Assembly: GCA_032821775.1 (NCBI GenBank)
Contig: JAVLRN010000011.1
Span: 124,001-188,000 of the forward strand
Length of the DNA stretch: 64,000 nucleotides
Origin: Sanguinoderma infundibulare
Taxonomy: Eukaryota > Basidiomycota > Agaricomycetes > Polyporales > Polyporaceae
Direction of reading: 5' to 3'
Shown piece by piece: positions 24,680 to 36,263 of the stretch. The notes beneath the pieces were generated by a model. The model did not search any database. It saw nothing but the letters and a program-made list of their open reading frames with translations, and was not told where the DNA came from. A program made the translations under genes and the position numbers. Position 1 is the stretch's first letter. Each line of letters opens with the position of its first letter.

Positions 24680-25383
24680 TTTTCGAGCCGTTTAGCGGCG
24701 AAGGTTCGACTGTAGCAATCAGGGGACGGGATGAGGGGCTGGTTGGTTGGCGGTGAGTGTTATCCAAATCGTATCTTGATCGGCCACCGGGAGCATTTGA
24801 TCCTGCATTTGGCAGGCGTCGTAGTTCGAGCCGCTGGCAGATGTGATGAATGAATCTCAGCGAACGCACACGAGTGATCCTCGTGTTTCCCACCACCCAC
24901 GGTCGTCCGAGGAGTGGTAGGGGGCGAGAGGCAGCTTGGAGGGGCAAGGGGAGTCGTGCACTTGAAATTTCGGTGTTTGGTATATTTGTTACCACTATGT
25001 CCAGATTTGGAATTGAAGCACAGCATTTAGGTCCATCTCGCATCTCGCCATGGATCACGTCTATGATCAGCCTGTGCGGTGCTCTGCATGTCCGCCACAA
25101 CGCTGCCCATGTCAAGGCCTGCGACAGCCTCCGGCCCCCTCCAACGGCCAGCACGAGCGGCGTACACATTTTCTGGCGCCAGGGAAGCCCAGAGCATTCG
25201 ACGAGGACAGTTGCGGTGCCATTTTCCTGAGAAAATGATGTCGCGTGTACCGCTTACTTGGGCCTCCGGCGGGCGGTCAGTGGCTGGGAGCGCAAGCCAA
25301 CACAATTACGCCGACGGCGTCCGAGCGTTTGTTTTCTTCCTCCAACCCCCACGTCCTCGACGCTACCCAGCCCCTGGCTCGCC
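24680..25383. other. divergent intergenic region, allantoinase and Yippee genes
   Basis: Both flanking genes are transcribed away from this 0.7 kb stretch, so it should carry two promoters. No coding region or clear TATA box is recognised. Confidence 0.45.
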
Positions 25384-26335
25384 ATGTCCAAGGTGCCCTC
25401 GCCTCCACTGCTCCAACTGCCCTCCGAGCTGGACCCAGCGGCGCACGCAGGCCCACCACGCGTCTTCGCATGCGCCCAGTGCCACGCGCGCATCGCGCAC
25501 ACCGCTCGCTTAGTTTCCACGGTGAGTGCGCGCCCAGATAACGCATGTCGCGAGCGTCGGACTGCTCGAACGCGAACGCAACGGCACGCGTCGAATGAGT
25601 AGTATGCCAAGACTCTGACCACTCTTCTTCTGCGCCGCGCTTGCAGGCATACCGCGGGCACGCTGGCAAGGCCGCCCTCTTCTCCGAAATGTGCGTCCCC
25701 AAAAATTCCAATATCTCATCTCTCTCTCTCTCTCTTTCCCTCTCTCCCTCTCTCCCTCTCGCATCCGTTCGACTTGCACGTGGGCCGCACGCTGACCGAA
25801 TGACCGATCGCGCGCTACGCCTGGCGATCCCTCTCCCTCCCTCCCGCCCCCACCCGTTCCTCGCGACTACGAACGTAACATAACGTACGCGCGGCTCCCG
25901 TCCCTGTCCTCCAGGCGAAACGTCGCGCTCGACCCGCCATCGATCCTTCTCATGGACTCGGGCGCCTACACAATACAAGAGTTTATCTGCAAGACGTGCG
26001 AAACCTACCTCGGGTGGAAATTCGTTCGGGCCCACGACGGGCCGGAGCGGTGGAAGGAGGGCTACTTCGTGCTCGAGCTCGACTTTGTCGACGCGCAAGG
26101 GACGGACAACGTGGAGGACGACGTGGGGCTGATGAGCCCTGCGCCTCGGACAGTGGCCGTGACTGGTGGCCTCCACCGGCGGACGGTGTCCGCGGTCGAC
26201 ACCCGACCGGCGACGCCCAAAGGCGTCCGCGAGGGTGTAAGGAGCCTGCGCGCGGGGCCGAGCGCATGGCGGAGAGTGGAGGTGGACGATTTTGATGGCG
26301 GGCCGCTCTGGAAGCCGAGACAGTCCATCGGATGA
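25384..26335 (+). CDS. Yippee-family zinc-binding protein
   Basis: Three exons (about 25384-25519, 25648-25690 and 25915-26335) give about 199 residues. The Yippee domain is complete: first zinc knuckle CAQC, HIAHT-like segment, YRGHAGKAALFSEMRNV, then ICKTC and LGWKFVRAHDGPERWKEGYFVLELD. The final about 75 residues (GLMSPAPRT onward) are a basic disordered tail. Yippee/Mis18/cereblon-fold proteins bind zinc through two CxxC pairs. Fungal members are poorly characterised. The second intron contains a CT microsatellite. Confidence 0.85.
25716..25760 (+). repeat. CT-rich microsatellite in a Yippee gene intron
   Basis: A run of (TC)n followed by CCCTCTCTCCCTCTC. It lies between exons 2 and 3 and is the longest simple dinucleotide run in the window. 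Confidence 0.8.
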
Positions 26336-27772
26336 AGGGCATCGTGGTTGACCTGGAGGGGGGTTTGAGAGAGCCGAGACTAGTTTCGTTCGAGTCGGAC
26401 AATCGCTATCCTACTGCTCTGTTATTGTGTTTACAGACATGCTTGCACCCTCCGTGCTCTGTTGTTGTACATATGTAGTCGCTCAGCGCATGCTTTCTGA
26501 TCATCATTCGCATCGCACCGCCGGTTTGCAGGCGTTTCGCTAGCCGGTGAGAGCCCAGCTTCCGTGCTAGGCAAGTACGGCGCAGTGTATCGTTAGCGGG
26601 ACCTTCGCGGAGGTCAACATCGTCGTCACGCATCGGGGCGAGGCAGACTGTGTGTTCGCCAGTCCACAGGTTCAACGTTTTCGACGGTGTTTCACCGGAT
26701 GCGGACGCATGTTTGCTCGCTCGCCAAACACGACGATTGTCGGGCTTTCCGCGCTTAGGCACTCCGAGCATCGTTCTGCTGAGGCACAGGGCGCAACGCG
26801 TTGTGCGAGAAGTTCTTACCCGCTCATTGGCTGGCTGGACGTGCAAAGACGCGAGGCACGCCCATGCGCCGACATGAGGGTCAATGTACACATACCGAGT
26901 ACATACAATGAGGGCCAGATTTCCGTCCAGTAAAAAAAAACACGTGCCCCAGGCTTCTCGACGCCCTCTTCACCCTCGCCTAGTTGCGCGCGTGTCCAAC
27001 AGCAAAGGTAGTAGTTTGAAGAGGCGCATGTTCGACGAAAATATTGAATATTGGTGTGTTCTTCTCTTCAGGACCGATCAGGGCCAAATGGCCATATCAT
27101 TAGGTCGCGGACCTGCGAGGAGGGTTTCGATGACATGACGAATGTTATCTATTGTCGGACACCCGAGACACACGAGGCGAGGCGGTGGGCCCATCGGCGG
27201 AGACGGAGCTAGCCATTAGAGATAGAGAAAGTGGTGCTGGTCGACCTAGCCAGGAAAGGTGAGTTCCTATGCACGGTGCTCACTGACTGCGATGCGATCG
27301 ACTCGGTGGCCATCAGCAAGTTGTCAGGAAGACAGAGGGAGGGACGTTCTGACCGTCAGCCACACGCCGAACGGGCCATGGAACGCGACAACCGAGGTGA
27401 TTTGCTGGAATTCGGGATGGTCGGGATGGCCGACGATGGCGAACGCACCAGCGGCGCACACTAGTGCGTTTTGTCGGGCCTCTGCTGCGGCGCCGAGCTC
27501 GCCGCTTGGGCAGGCGGTGTCTCGGTCGTCGTCAGCAGTCACCGAAGGCGAGATGGCGCAGGGTGGAGAGCGATCGTCTGAACCAAGCCCCAAGTGCGCA
27601 AGCAGCCATGGTGAAAAGGCTATTAGAGTTTGTGCTAACCCGCTCCAGCCGCACAAAACGCCCATGGCTTCTCTTACGTAAGCCCTTGCGCGCCCATGAC
27701 GCTAGGCGCGATTGGGCCGATGTTGGGCGGCCAACGTCGAGCTCACCGTCCTCCATGCTGGCGACACAGACC
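26336..27772. other. intergenic, no gene supported
   Basis: 1.4 kb between two plus-strand genes. A minus-strand frame at 27324-27665 (113 codons, ending TVRTSLPLSS) has a fairly regular composition but no family resemblance. An A-tract lies at 26932-26940. The end of this stretch should hold the LC7 promoter. Confidence 0.45.
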
Positions 27773-28335
27773 ATGGCCGACTCCCAGACGGCATCATCCA
27801 CAGCGACGGCGCAATCCCATGTCACGCCCCCCGAGCTCGAGCAAACGCTCACGCTTCTCACGTCGCACCGATCGGTACTGGGATACATGCTAATGTCCAG
27901 AGGGCAGCCTGTGACCATCATCCGCCATTCGGGCGTGGTCTTCGAGGGAGAGCAGGGCAAGAAGTACGCGAGCGCCATCGCGCGGATCGTGCATAGCGTA
28001 CAAACGGGCTTGGAGGACGTGAGCGGCGGTCATAACGACGGAGTGAGCACACACGCTCCATTCACTGTCTCCGTCTTCACCGCGCGCGCTGAGGCTGACC
28101 CGGATGATCTCTCTCACATCGCAGGACGACATACGGTTCATGCGGATACGAACGAAGCGGCATGAAATTATGATCTCTCCAGGTGCGCTGCGCGACACGA
28201 TCACCGCTGTCCCCGTCCCGCGGACGTGCGCGTGAGGACGTGGGTTGGATGCGTGCTGACGGGCCCCTTCGATTCTTCTCTTCCTTTGCAGACGAACGCT
28301 ATCTGCTCGCGGTGCTGCACGACCCGGCTACTTGA
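27773..28335 (+). CDS. dynein light chain, roadblock/LC7 type
   Basis: Three exons (27773-28018, 28125-28182 and 28292-28335) total 348 bp and give 115 residues. The fold-defining features are present: HRSVLGYMLMSRGQPVTIIRHSGV, YASAIARIVHSVQTGLED, DDIRFMRIRTKRHEIMISPDE and RYLLAVLHDPAT. It should dimerise and bind the dynein intermediate chain, helping cargo transport and nuclear movement along microtubules. An in-frame ATG at 27755 is possible, but MADSQT at 27773 is nearer the usual length. Length and motif order are typical for the family. Confidence 0.9.
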
Positions 28336-30057
28336 AGGCTCGCCATGGCCATAGATCCCCGCCCATTCTGAATCTCTCGTCATGATCACAGATCAGCTTC
28401 CCGCGACCCATGGACGCCACCGCTCCCGCTCTTAACTCGATATGTTTTTTGTTTCAGTACGATTACGCATGGGCCCCGCAACACGACACCGTAGCATCTG
28501 GTGACCGACTTAAAAATTGCGTTCGCCCTCTTTTCCAAAATTTCCAAGAGTCAAGTGAGGACGATGACGTTCGTGGCCGGGTCCAACCTGTACCTAAGCC
28601 TTCTCCGACCGTTTGCAGGCACGCGGGAGCGGAACCACAGTCCGTCACGCACACGCCACCGTCCTGCGGGGTCGATCTGCACGCTCGAGGCGCATCAGAC
28701 AGCCAGAGACGAGCACACAGGCGAGCTCGATCGCGCACTCGTACCTTACCTGGCGAGCACGATCTGCTGTCGATGGCCGACGGGTGGCGGGAGGTGGACG
28801 ATATGGAAATGACTTACCACCCCGGGGAAGCCCGGGGGCCCACCAGCCCGCCGCCAGCAGCGGTTCTGGAGGTGGCGGGTGGTGGCGGCCACGCGCAGAT
28901 GCGCTCCGGCGACGTCGGGAGCCTGAATGTAACCTCGGCGAGCGAGCGCGGGCGGTGCTAGTCGCCGATCGGGAAGGGCGGTACGCTATACGGGGCCATC
29001 GGTGGCGTAAATTGTCGCCACACGTGAGGGCTTGAATGTTGAGGGAAACGGGGGAGGACTTTGGCTGGCCTGTCAAAGGCGCATTCAATACGATCGAATA
29101 TTGGGCTGTCCACACCTTTGGCTGAGGGGAAGCACGTATTGACCAAGGGCGACCGAACGTGATTTTCGTGGTGTTTATTCTCGGTGCTGAATGTTATTGG
29201 TTAGCGCATGATGGTTCGGTTATGCGATAAGTCTGGTTCGCAACGTCGCTGCGGGAGCTCGTATGTCCGAGCGTATGGGAATTTGAAGGTGGTCGTTGCC
29301 CAGGCGCCGAGGAATGTCTTGACGATTTGAATTTTCCTCTGGAAGCTCTGCCGGCGCCTGAGGCTGGTCAAGTCAAAATTTGCCGTGGACCTGCTCCTCT
29401 GGGCCGGCTTTACCTCTCAACGCAGTCCCCGCCCGACAGCCTGGTGCGGCGAACAGTCTCGCAGAATCCTCGTTTGAGGGTGCACGCCCCGGTCGGTGCG
29501 CTGTTTGCTCCCGTGTCCTTCCCAAACCGGCTCGCCTCGTGTCTCTCTCGGGCTTCGTTGGGTGGGCGTTGGGTTGGTGCGTGCACAGCGACAAACGAGC
29601 GTGCGTCGGGTTAAGGTCCACGCAGACGGCAGGAAACTGGCGGTCGGAGCGGGAAATCAAGCAGGAGCCTTAGGCCAGTTGGGAATCTCGATACTCGACG
29701 CCACCGAAAGGGTTCTGTTCATCAAAAGTGAAGAACATGTACATCTCGATGGATCGTTGAGGTTGAGATCGTCGATCCCGCGTCTGCGGTCGGCTGGTGC
29801 TCGAGACTCTAGCCCTTTGACGACTGCCCTTAGCCGTCTCAGCCTCTTCGCGCTCGCCCTCCAATCGCGCCCTTTTTTCGTTAAAGTGTCCTTTCACGCC
29901 AACCGATGCCCCCGCCCGCGATCCAGTTGTTAAAAGAACTCGCGTTCGTCCACCCGCAGCCCTCCTCGTCTCCACGCCAATTATATATCCCGTCCCGCCC
30001 TCTCCTCCCTCCCGGTCCAGCGCTCGTCATATCCTTCCCTCACCATAGACTGACGAC
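28336..30057. other. long upstream region of the Zn2Cys6 gene
   Basis: 1.7 kb without a supported gene. Frames at 28410-28961 lack family resemblance. The 3' 300 bp are C/T-rich and hold a TATA-like box at 29982. Confidence 0.45.
29982..29988 (+). promoter_or_regulatory. TATA-like box TATATAT
   Basis: It lies about 76 bp before the ATG of the Zn2Cys6 gene, followed by a C/T-rich tract (CCCGCCCTCTCCTCCCTCCC), a usual layout for fungal core promoters. Confidence 0.5.
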
Positions 30058-31476
30058 ATGTACCCCTCGACCTCCAACCCCCGGCCGAGGATGGGCCACG
30101 ACCAACTCACCATCATGTTCGAGCACTGCACTGACCAGCCCTACTACCACGACGTCAGCCTCGGCTCGGGCCGCTCCTCGCCTGCCAACTCTCTCCCTTG
30201 CACTCCAGTAGATCTCTTCCCGCACTCTCCTCTAGACGTCGCTGTCGCCGCCGAGGACAGCTGGAACCTCATCCCATACGATGTCCCCTGGGGCCCCGAA
30301 TACTACCACTACCGCGCCGGCACCCTTCCAGGGCCCGAGGGCGCCTGTATCTTCCTCCGTTCGCCCACTCCCCTCAAGAACAGGCGGACCCAGAAGGCAT
30401 GCAACAAGTGCCGCCAACGCAAGGCAAAGGTATGCACATCATCTTACGTCTTACTGTCGTTTTCCGTCTTCAACTTTGTCTTGCGTCGCCAGTGCTCCGG
30501 TACGCGCCCGGCCTGCACCCGCTGCCTCGCGCGCGGCTACATCTGCGAGTACGTAGAAGAAGAGAAGCGAACGCCCGCCCAGAACGCGTCGCGCGCACGT
30601 CGCCAGCGAGAGGACTCCGAGTGCTCTTCGGAGCCCGCGGAGACGGCCGACTCCATGTCCGACTGCGACTCGTCCGACTACCTCCACCCCAAGGACGAGC
30701 CCGAGCCCTCGACGCCCGAGCTCTCTTACGCCGACCCGGACCCACACTCGTACGGGTCTGCCGCGCCCGCAGAATATCACGCGCACTGCGACGACTCCCA
30801 GTACTCTCTCGCGGCTTCGTACGAGTACGAGGGCGCGACGGACGGCTACTGCGAGCCAGCGGTGATCGGCGACTACTTCGAGCAGCCGTCGTACGCCGTC
30901 GCCCACGACGCCCAGGCGTTCTTCTCCCAAGACGCGTCCCAGGTCTACCACGAGGCTACCGACCAGCTCCCCGCCGCTGCATCAGTCCACGCGCCTCGCC
31001 CGGTCCGTTGTACAGGGTCCCCTTCATTCCTCACGCCCGCCGAGCGATTGGGCGCCTTCGCGATGCCCTCCGACCCGCAAGGGCTCCGACACGGCGACCC
31101 TATGTTGATCAGCCTCGCTGCGGCGGGTGAGACGGGGCCGCACATCGCGCTTCCCCAGGTGCCGCCCATGGCGTCCACGTCCGAGTCCGCCGCGCTCGAG
31201 GCCAGCGCCGTTGAGTAAGTGCCCGTCATCCCGTTCCCTAATCCGTCCTCCCGTTCCCCGAGCTTGGCTGACGGTGACATGATGTTCCCTAGATACGCGC
31301 AGGCCCAGGACGTGTATTACTACCCGACGGGAGAACCCACGATGCAGTTCCCGTACCTGCAATACCAGTACGCGGTGCCGACGTACACGCCCGGTTCCAA
31401 TACCCAGGAAGGCATCGCGCCTGCGATGCTCTACGCCATGCCCATGCCGGTGCTTCCCGTGGGGATGATGGCGTAA
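30058..31476 (+). CDS. Zn2Cys6 fungal transcription factor
   Basis: Three exons (30058-30429, 30493-31214 and 31293-31476) give 425 residues. The binuclear zinc cluster is at about residues 118-146: KACNKCRQRKAKC joined across the first intron to SGTRPACTRCLARGYIC, with exact C-x2-C-x6-C-x6-C-x2-C-x6-C spacing. A short FLRSPTPLKNRRTQ segment precedes it. The rest is disordered and rich in acidic, Ser, Pro and Tyr residues, and the C-terminus is rich in Tyr, Pro and Met (YYPTGEPTMQFPYLQYQY). No middle-homology domain is seen. The position of the cluster deep in the protein recalls basidiomycete PriB-type regulators, but this is only a resemblance. Targets are unknown. Confidence 0.9.
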
Positions 31477-34400
31477 GCGCGACGCTTCTCTCTCCCGCTC
31501 GTCGTCCCCCCGTCCCTCTCGGCCTTGCCCGTGTTGTGCAATACCCCGTCATGCGCGCGTACGTATATGCCCGTGTCCTGACGTCGCCCCCGTGCGACCC
31601 GTTACCCTATTCCGTCTCCAAATAAGTTCATAGGACTGCCCTGCTGCATTGTTCATAGGTATCATATCCCCACCATTCACGGATATTGCGTCGCCCCCGC
31701 CCCGGTCTCGGTCTCGGTCTCTCTCTCTGCCCCCATCCCGTCCCCATCCCCATCATGTCTCTGTCTCTGTCTGTATCGTATGTCATTCTACCTGCTGCTC
31801 CGTCACCCACGCTTTCGTCGTCGCCACCACAACTGCAGATATCTATATCAGAAACGTCCCCGTATTATACCTCCCCGCCATGATCCGCCACCACCCACCA
31901 TGTATTTTTCCCCGCAGGGACCCGCCTGTTGGTTATCTGTACTTGCACCCCCGTAAACCGTTCAAAAGATACAACGCCTCCGTCGCATGTCTTAGACTTC
32001 AACGTTCCAACTTCTCAGTCTGAACCTAAGAGCTTCGGCCACGAGTGGACCACGGCAAGGGACGCCGCGAACTGCGAGCTGCGCGCTGATCCCGGGCCCC
32101 TCAGGCCTCAGGCTTCTATGTATGTGGGACATAGCCGGGCGTGGCGTGGGCCGCTGTCTGATAACGTATAGAGTAGCCTTGCGTCGCACGCGGAACGGGC
32201 GGCTGTCCCGGAGCCTCGTCCGAGTCTGCGGTCATGATTTCGCGAGAGCCGCAAAACCTTCGGCCTTCCGCTCAGTCGCATTCAATCGCGCGACCAGACA
32301 CCCGCAATTGGAATTCACGAAGGAGGAGCACGGGCACTCACGCGCACGCTCAGGGTCGGGAAGGTTCAAGGTTCCGCGCGCGCGTTCAACTCTTCTCGAC
32401 GCTGATCACTGCTCACAGACCGGGCCCCACCCACTACCCACCCTCGCGTGTGTTATGTATTACTTCAGAACTGTATCTGTATCGCGCACATAGCAGCCGG
32501 CGACCCTTGGGCTTGGGCTTGGGCTGCACAGGGGTGGGGGTTGGACTTTGGAGCGATCGTGGGGAGCGCGTTCCTCGGGCCACAGTTCCTTTACGCGTGC
32601 GCTTCCCTGTCCAACCGTATCCTGCACGGCAAGCCTTAGCCTCTTCTGTCGGCGCTGAGACCACGGGCAGAGGCAGAGGCAGAGGCAGAGGCAGCGGCCC
32701 AGCACACGTGGGGGGAGAGAGGGGTGAGGGGTGAGGCTGAGACTTTGAGTTGCGTCTCGCGACCCTGGAGTGGGAATGAATGGGAGAAGGTGGCGGTGAG
32801 GTAAGCGGGCAGTTTTCACTGAATGCGCTGTGCCGTGGACCGTGACGGACGGTCGAGGCGAGAGGAGGAGTGTCGTAACCGACGAGGCCCCGGAAAGGAC
32901 GCGGAGAGCGGAAGCTCGCACGGGAAGATCATTTTACATACGTACGAGAACCGCGTCCGCGTGGGCTCGGGAGCGGGGACGCGGCGGGGCCAGGGTGCGC
33001 CTCATCGATTCCAAGCAGTCGCCTCTTGAGTCTGGCCAACGTCATCGAGGACGAGTGTCCACGAGGAGACGAGCTGAGCGCGATCGCGACTCCAGGACCA
33101 CCAGGGCGGGGGGTCTACAACCTGAACGCGAACGCGAACCCCGTTGCCCTCCGTCCTCTAAGGTCCAAGGCCCAAGGCCCATCGGTGGCGAAGGTGCGGA
33201 GAGCATGATTGCGACGCCGATGCGGGGTGCAATTTTCGCTCTCGCCCCGCCCCTCCGCATTAAGGCACCGACGGCATCCGGTCGTGCCTCGCCGCGCTCG
33301 GTTCCTGGTCCCAACGCCGAGCGCGGTGCGGGCGACCTTAAGCTTATTGCCGTTAATACCGGCTACTCCACCACGCCGTCTGGGGCGCGGCGTCAGCCGC
33401 AAGGCGGGGATCACGGTAGACGGTGGCAGAGCGAACGGCCGTGTTTATCTTGTCGACGGATGCGACGGTCCCGACGCGCGCTACCTCGCGCGTACTGGTT
33501 GACTCTCTCGACCGCCCTGGCACCGATGTTTACCGTGTCGTGGGTACCTGCTCCCCGAGCCTACACTGTGAAGCTCACGAGCTGTCTGGGCTTCCGACTT
33601 GTGCAAGTAATTCCTATACCGCGTCCAACGTAAGCTCGCTCGTTCACAGTGACAGTTCACGAGTAGGTGAGCGGGCGCCGAAACAATCTTGGCGAATATT
33701 CCGCCAATATTCACCGATCAACAGGGACTCATCGACGCTGAGCGATAGTTGATTGCGGCGCTGCCTGCTGACAACAAAACACTGAACAGGAAATGGAGAG
33801 CTCTGCTCGACATACAAACGTATACAGATGACGAGGATTCCTTGGAACACGCCGGTCGCGGTGAGCCTGACAACGCAGTAACACCGTGCTGACATTGTCT
33901 GCCTGATGATGACGACGCCGCCAGTTCTAGCCGCTCGGGGCACGGAGGCATATTTGGCGCAACGCGGGAGAGAGGGCCACGAACGCTCACTGCTCAGCAG
34001 CGCTCCGCTCGGAATATGCACGGCGATGGCTCACCATCACTGGGAAACAGGTTACACGGTGGACCCACAATGCCAAGGACGGCGGTGAGCGGCAGATGTC
34101 GTGCGCCACAGAGATAGATGGCGGCATGTCAGGCCTGCAGCGTCTGAGCTTGCCCGGCGAACAGCTAATGCGCCAACAGAGTGAACGCTGGCGAGCCTTG
34201 CTGACACGCGACTGAGCAGTGCCTCTAGTTGCTTCCAACCTGACACATCGATAAGCACAGGCGCGAACAGCTCGTGGGGGACTCGGAGCGGCGCGCCACC
34301 TACATCACCTAGATATTGCATCTTTTACGTCTGTCGCAGGGCCGCCGCACACGAAGCGATTCAACGACGACGAGAAACCCTGGCGGGGCCAGGGGTAGAT

Positions 34401-34864
34401 GGCCAACCGCTTGACGACCCGACGATTTCGTCGGACTCGGGAGGCGAATAGAAGCCCGGTCGCGCCGACTCGTGCGCAAACCAGCTCCAGGAACGTGGCC
34501 ATCGATTGCATGCCCGCTCATGCGGCCAGGGGGGATTACTGACGCGCCTTCCGATGCTGCGAGCGGCGGCCATCCATCGTGGCAAATTTCAGCCTATTTT
34601 GCTGTGGGGAGCATGGGCCATAGAATTCGGGGGCGACGGATGCACATGACGTTCTCCCAGAGGATGATGGTCGCTACAGATAGATGGAGTTCGGTCCGAT
34701 ATTGCCAGTTCGAAGCAAGGGGGATTTTATTGAGTGAGTGGTGAGATGAAACGCCACAGAGGAGCTGGAAGTGGGGTCTAGTGAATGATCTACACGACAC
34801 GTACAACAGCGTTAGGGAAGGCGAGGCCACCCGAGCCCTGAACTCTTACGGAAGGCTTTTCAGG
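31477..34864. other. 3.4 kb gene-poor stretch
   Basis: No gene is supported. It contains the 3' region of the Zn2Cys6 gene, pyrimidine runs at 31690-31775, a CCTCAGGCCTCA box at about 32099-32110 (shared with 21841), an AGAGGC tandem repeat, and a minus-strand frame at 34052-34321 (QYLGDVGGAPLRVPHELFAPV onward) that looks protein-like but matches nothing I recognise. Confidence 0.5.
32666..32697 (+). repeat. short tandem repeat of AGAGGC
   Basis: About five copies of the 6 bp unit, within non-coding sequence. Confidence 0.75.
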
Positions 34865-35230
34865 CTATGACCGCGGTGAATCACCGGCAGGAGGAGCTTC
34901 CTTCAGTGGATGCGTCTGCCGTGCTTGCTTGAGCAGGTTGTCCAAGCCCTTGTCCGTGACGGCTTTCTGTGCGCAGGACGTCAAGGTCAGATGGACGCAC
35001 AGCTTTGCTGAAAGCCGGGAACACACCTGCACACATGCCCGGTATTCCTGCCATATCTTTCCACAAGATCGTTCAAATTCGGCCGCCTTCTCTTGCGAGA
35101 ATTTCTTCCGCTGCTCCGAGGTAGCCGAGGCGGACACTGCGGGTTCTAGATATCCCTCGAACCACGCGTTGAAGCATGCGTCGTACTTGCGTTTGAGCGG
35201 TGTGCACTCTTCCGAAAGACTCTGGGACAT
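34865..35230 (-). CDS. MDM35: mitochondrial intermembrane chaperone Mdm35/TRIAP1
   Basis: Two exons (35230-35027 and 34966-34865) give 101 residues. A twin CX9C pair is exact: CTPLKRKYDAC and CGKIWQEYRAC. The surrounding residues (LSEECTPLK, FNAWFEGYLEP, KAVTDKGLDNLLKQAR, ending PPAGDSPRS) match the Mdm35/TRIAP1 family. The product should be imported by the Mia40 disulfide relay and pair with Ups1/Ups2-type proteins that carry phosphatidic acid and phosphatidylserine between mitochondrial membranes. The length is normal apart from a 15-residue tail. It is divergent from VPS29. Confidence 0.92.
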   Translation of the reverse strand: MSQSLSEECTPLKRKYDACFNAWFEGYLEPAVSASATSEQRKKFSQEKAAEFERSCGKIWQEYRACVQVCSRLSAKLCVHLTLTSCAQKAVTDKGLDNLLKQARQTHPLKEAPPAGDSPRS

Positions 35231-35446
35231 CCCGAGGGATCACAGGCAGCAACACAGACGCAAGTAGGCGACGACAAGGTGAGCGACAGAGAATGAAGGC
35301 GTCGTGGTTGAGCAGCAAAGCCGGTCCATTGTCGCATTCCAAGTCCCACAGACGCCCATGACATCGCTGCCACGTGGGCACCACCGCGGGCGTCTTCGCA
35401 CTCGGTCGCAGCGAGCGCCGCGGTCTTGCCCTCGTCCACTCCCGCC
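35231..35446. promoter_or_regulatory. bidirectional promoter region, MDM35 and VPS29
   Basis: The two start codons face away from each other and are only 216 bp apart. No classical TATA box is obvious. This suggests a shared, TATA-less promoter, but co-regulation is inference. Confidence 0.6.
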
Positions 35447-36263
35447 ATGGTCCTCGTTCTTGTCATTGGAGATCTTCACATCCCTCACCGTATTCATGAT
35501 CTCCCTCTGAAGTTCAAGAAGCTCCTTGTTCCCGGAAAGATCCAGCAAATTCTCTGCACGGGCAACGTTTGTGATCGGGAGACGTACGAGTACCTGCGGA
35601 CGGTTTCGCCAGACGTGCATGTCGTAAGAGGGGACTACGACGAGGTGAGTTAGTCCTTCTGCACAGGCGTTCCATATGAATGACATTCTTGCCCGCAAGA
35701 GTTCGTTCCCCCTTTCGGTAACCGTTGCCCATTCGCCGATCCGAATCGGCGTCATACATGGACACCAATGTGTCCCAACCGGTGACCTCGACTCCCTCAA
35801 CGCGATTGCAAGACAGCTGGATGTTGACGTCCTAGTCTCCGGACACACGCACACGTAAGTTTCCATACCCATACACGAGGGGGGATCATGTCCGTACACA
35901 CCTTCGCCCTCGCAGATTCCAAGCGGTCGAATATGATAACCGCTTCTTCGTCAACCCTGGTTCTGCGACTGGCGCATGGATAGGAAGCTATAACGGGTAC
36001 GTGCCCTGAGCCCTGCTCTGGCATGCGGCATCATCTTTACGTTTTCCGTGCCCAGTGATATCACCCCCTCCTTCGCCCTCATGGACATCCAAGGCCCCGT
36101 GGTGGTCACCTACGTATACCAATTGATCGAAGGCGAGGTGCGCGTGGAGAAGATCGAGTACAGGAAGGAGCCTGAGCCGGTCCGGGAGGCTCCACGGCCG
36201 ACAGCGATGCCCCAAAGCATCCCGTCGAGCCCAGGACCTCAGCATGTGCAGAGCGTCTGGTAA
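35447..36263 (+). CDS. VPS29: retromer subunit Vps29
   Basis: Four exons (35447-35644, 35700-35854, 35916-35996 and 36056-36263) total 642 bp and give 213 residues. The metallophosphoesterase-like fold is clear: [53 protein letters not shown] and [11 protein letters not shown]. Vps29 is a core part of retromer, which returns cargo from endosomes to the Golgi. The protein is about 30 residues longer than animal Vps29 because of a Pro-rich tail ([20 protein letters not shown]). Confidence 0.95.

Noticed and set aside
32830..33633. 267-codon plus-strand frame
   Set aside because: Arg-rich composition typical of GC-rich chance frames, no motifs, and overlapping frames of similar length.
34052..34321. 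protein-like minus-strand frame QYLGDVGGAPLRVPHELF
   Set aside because: Composition is suggestive, but there is no start, no splice partner and no family, so it was not annotated as a gene.
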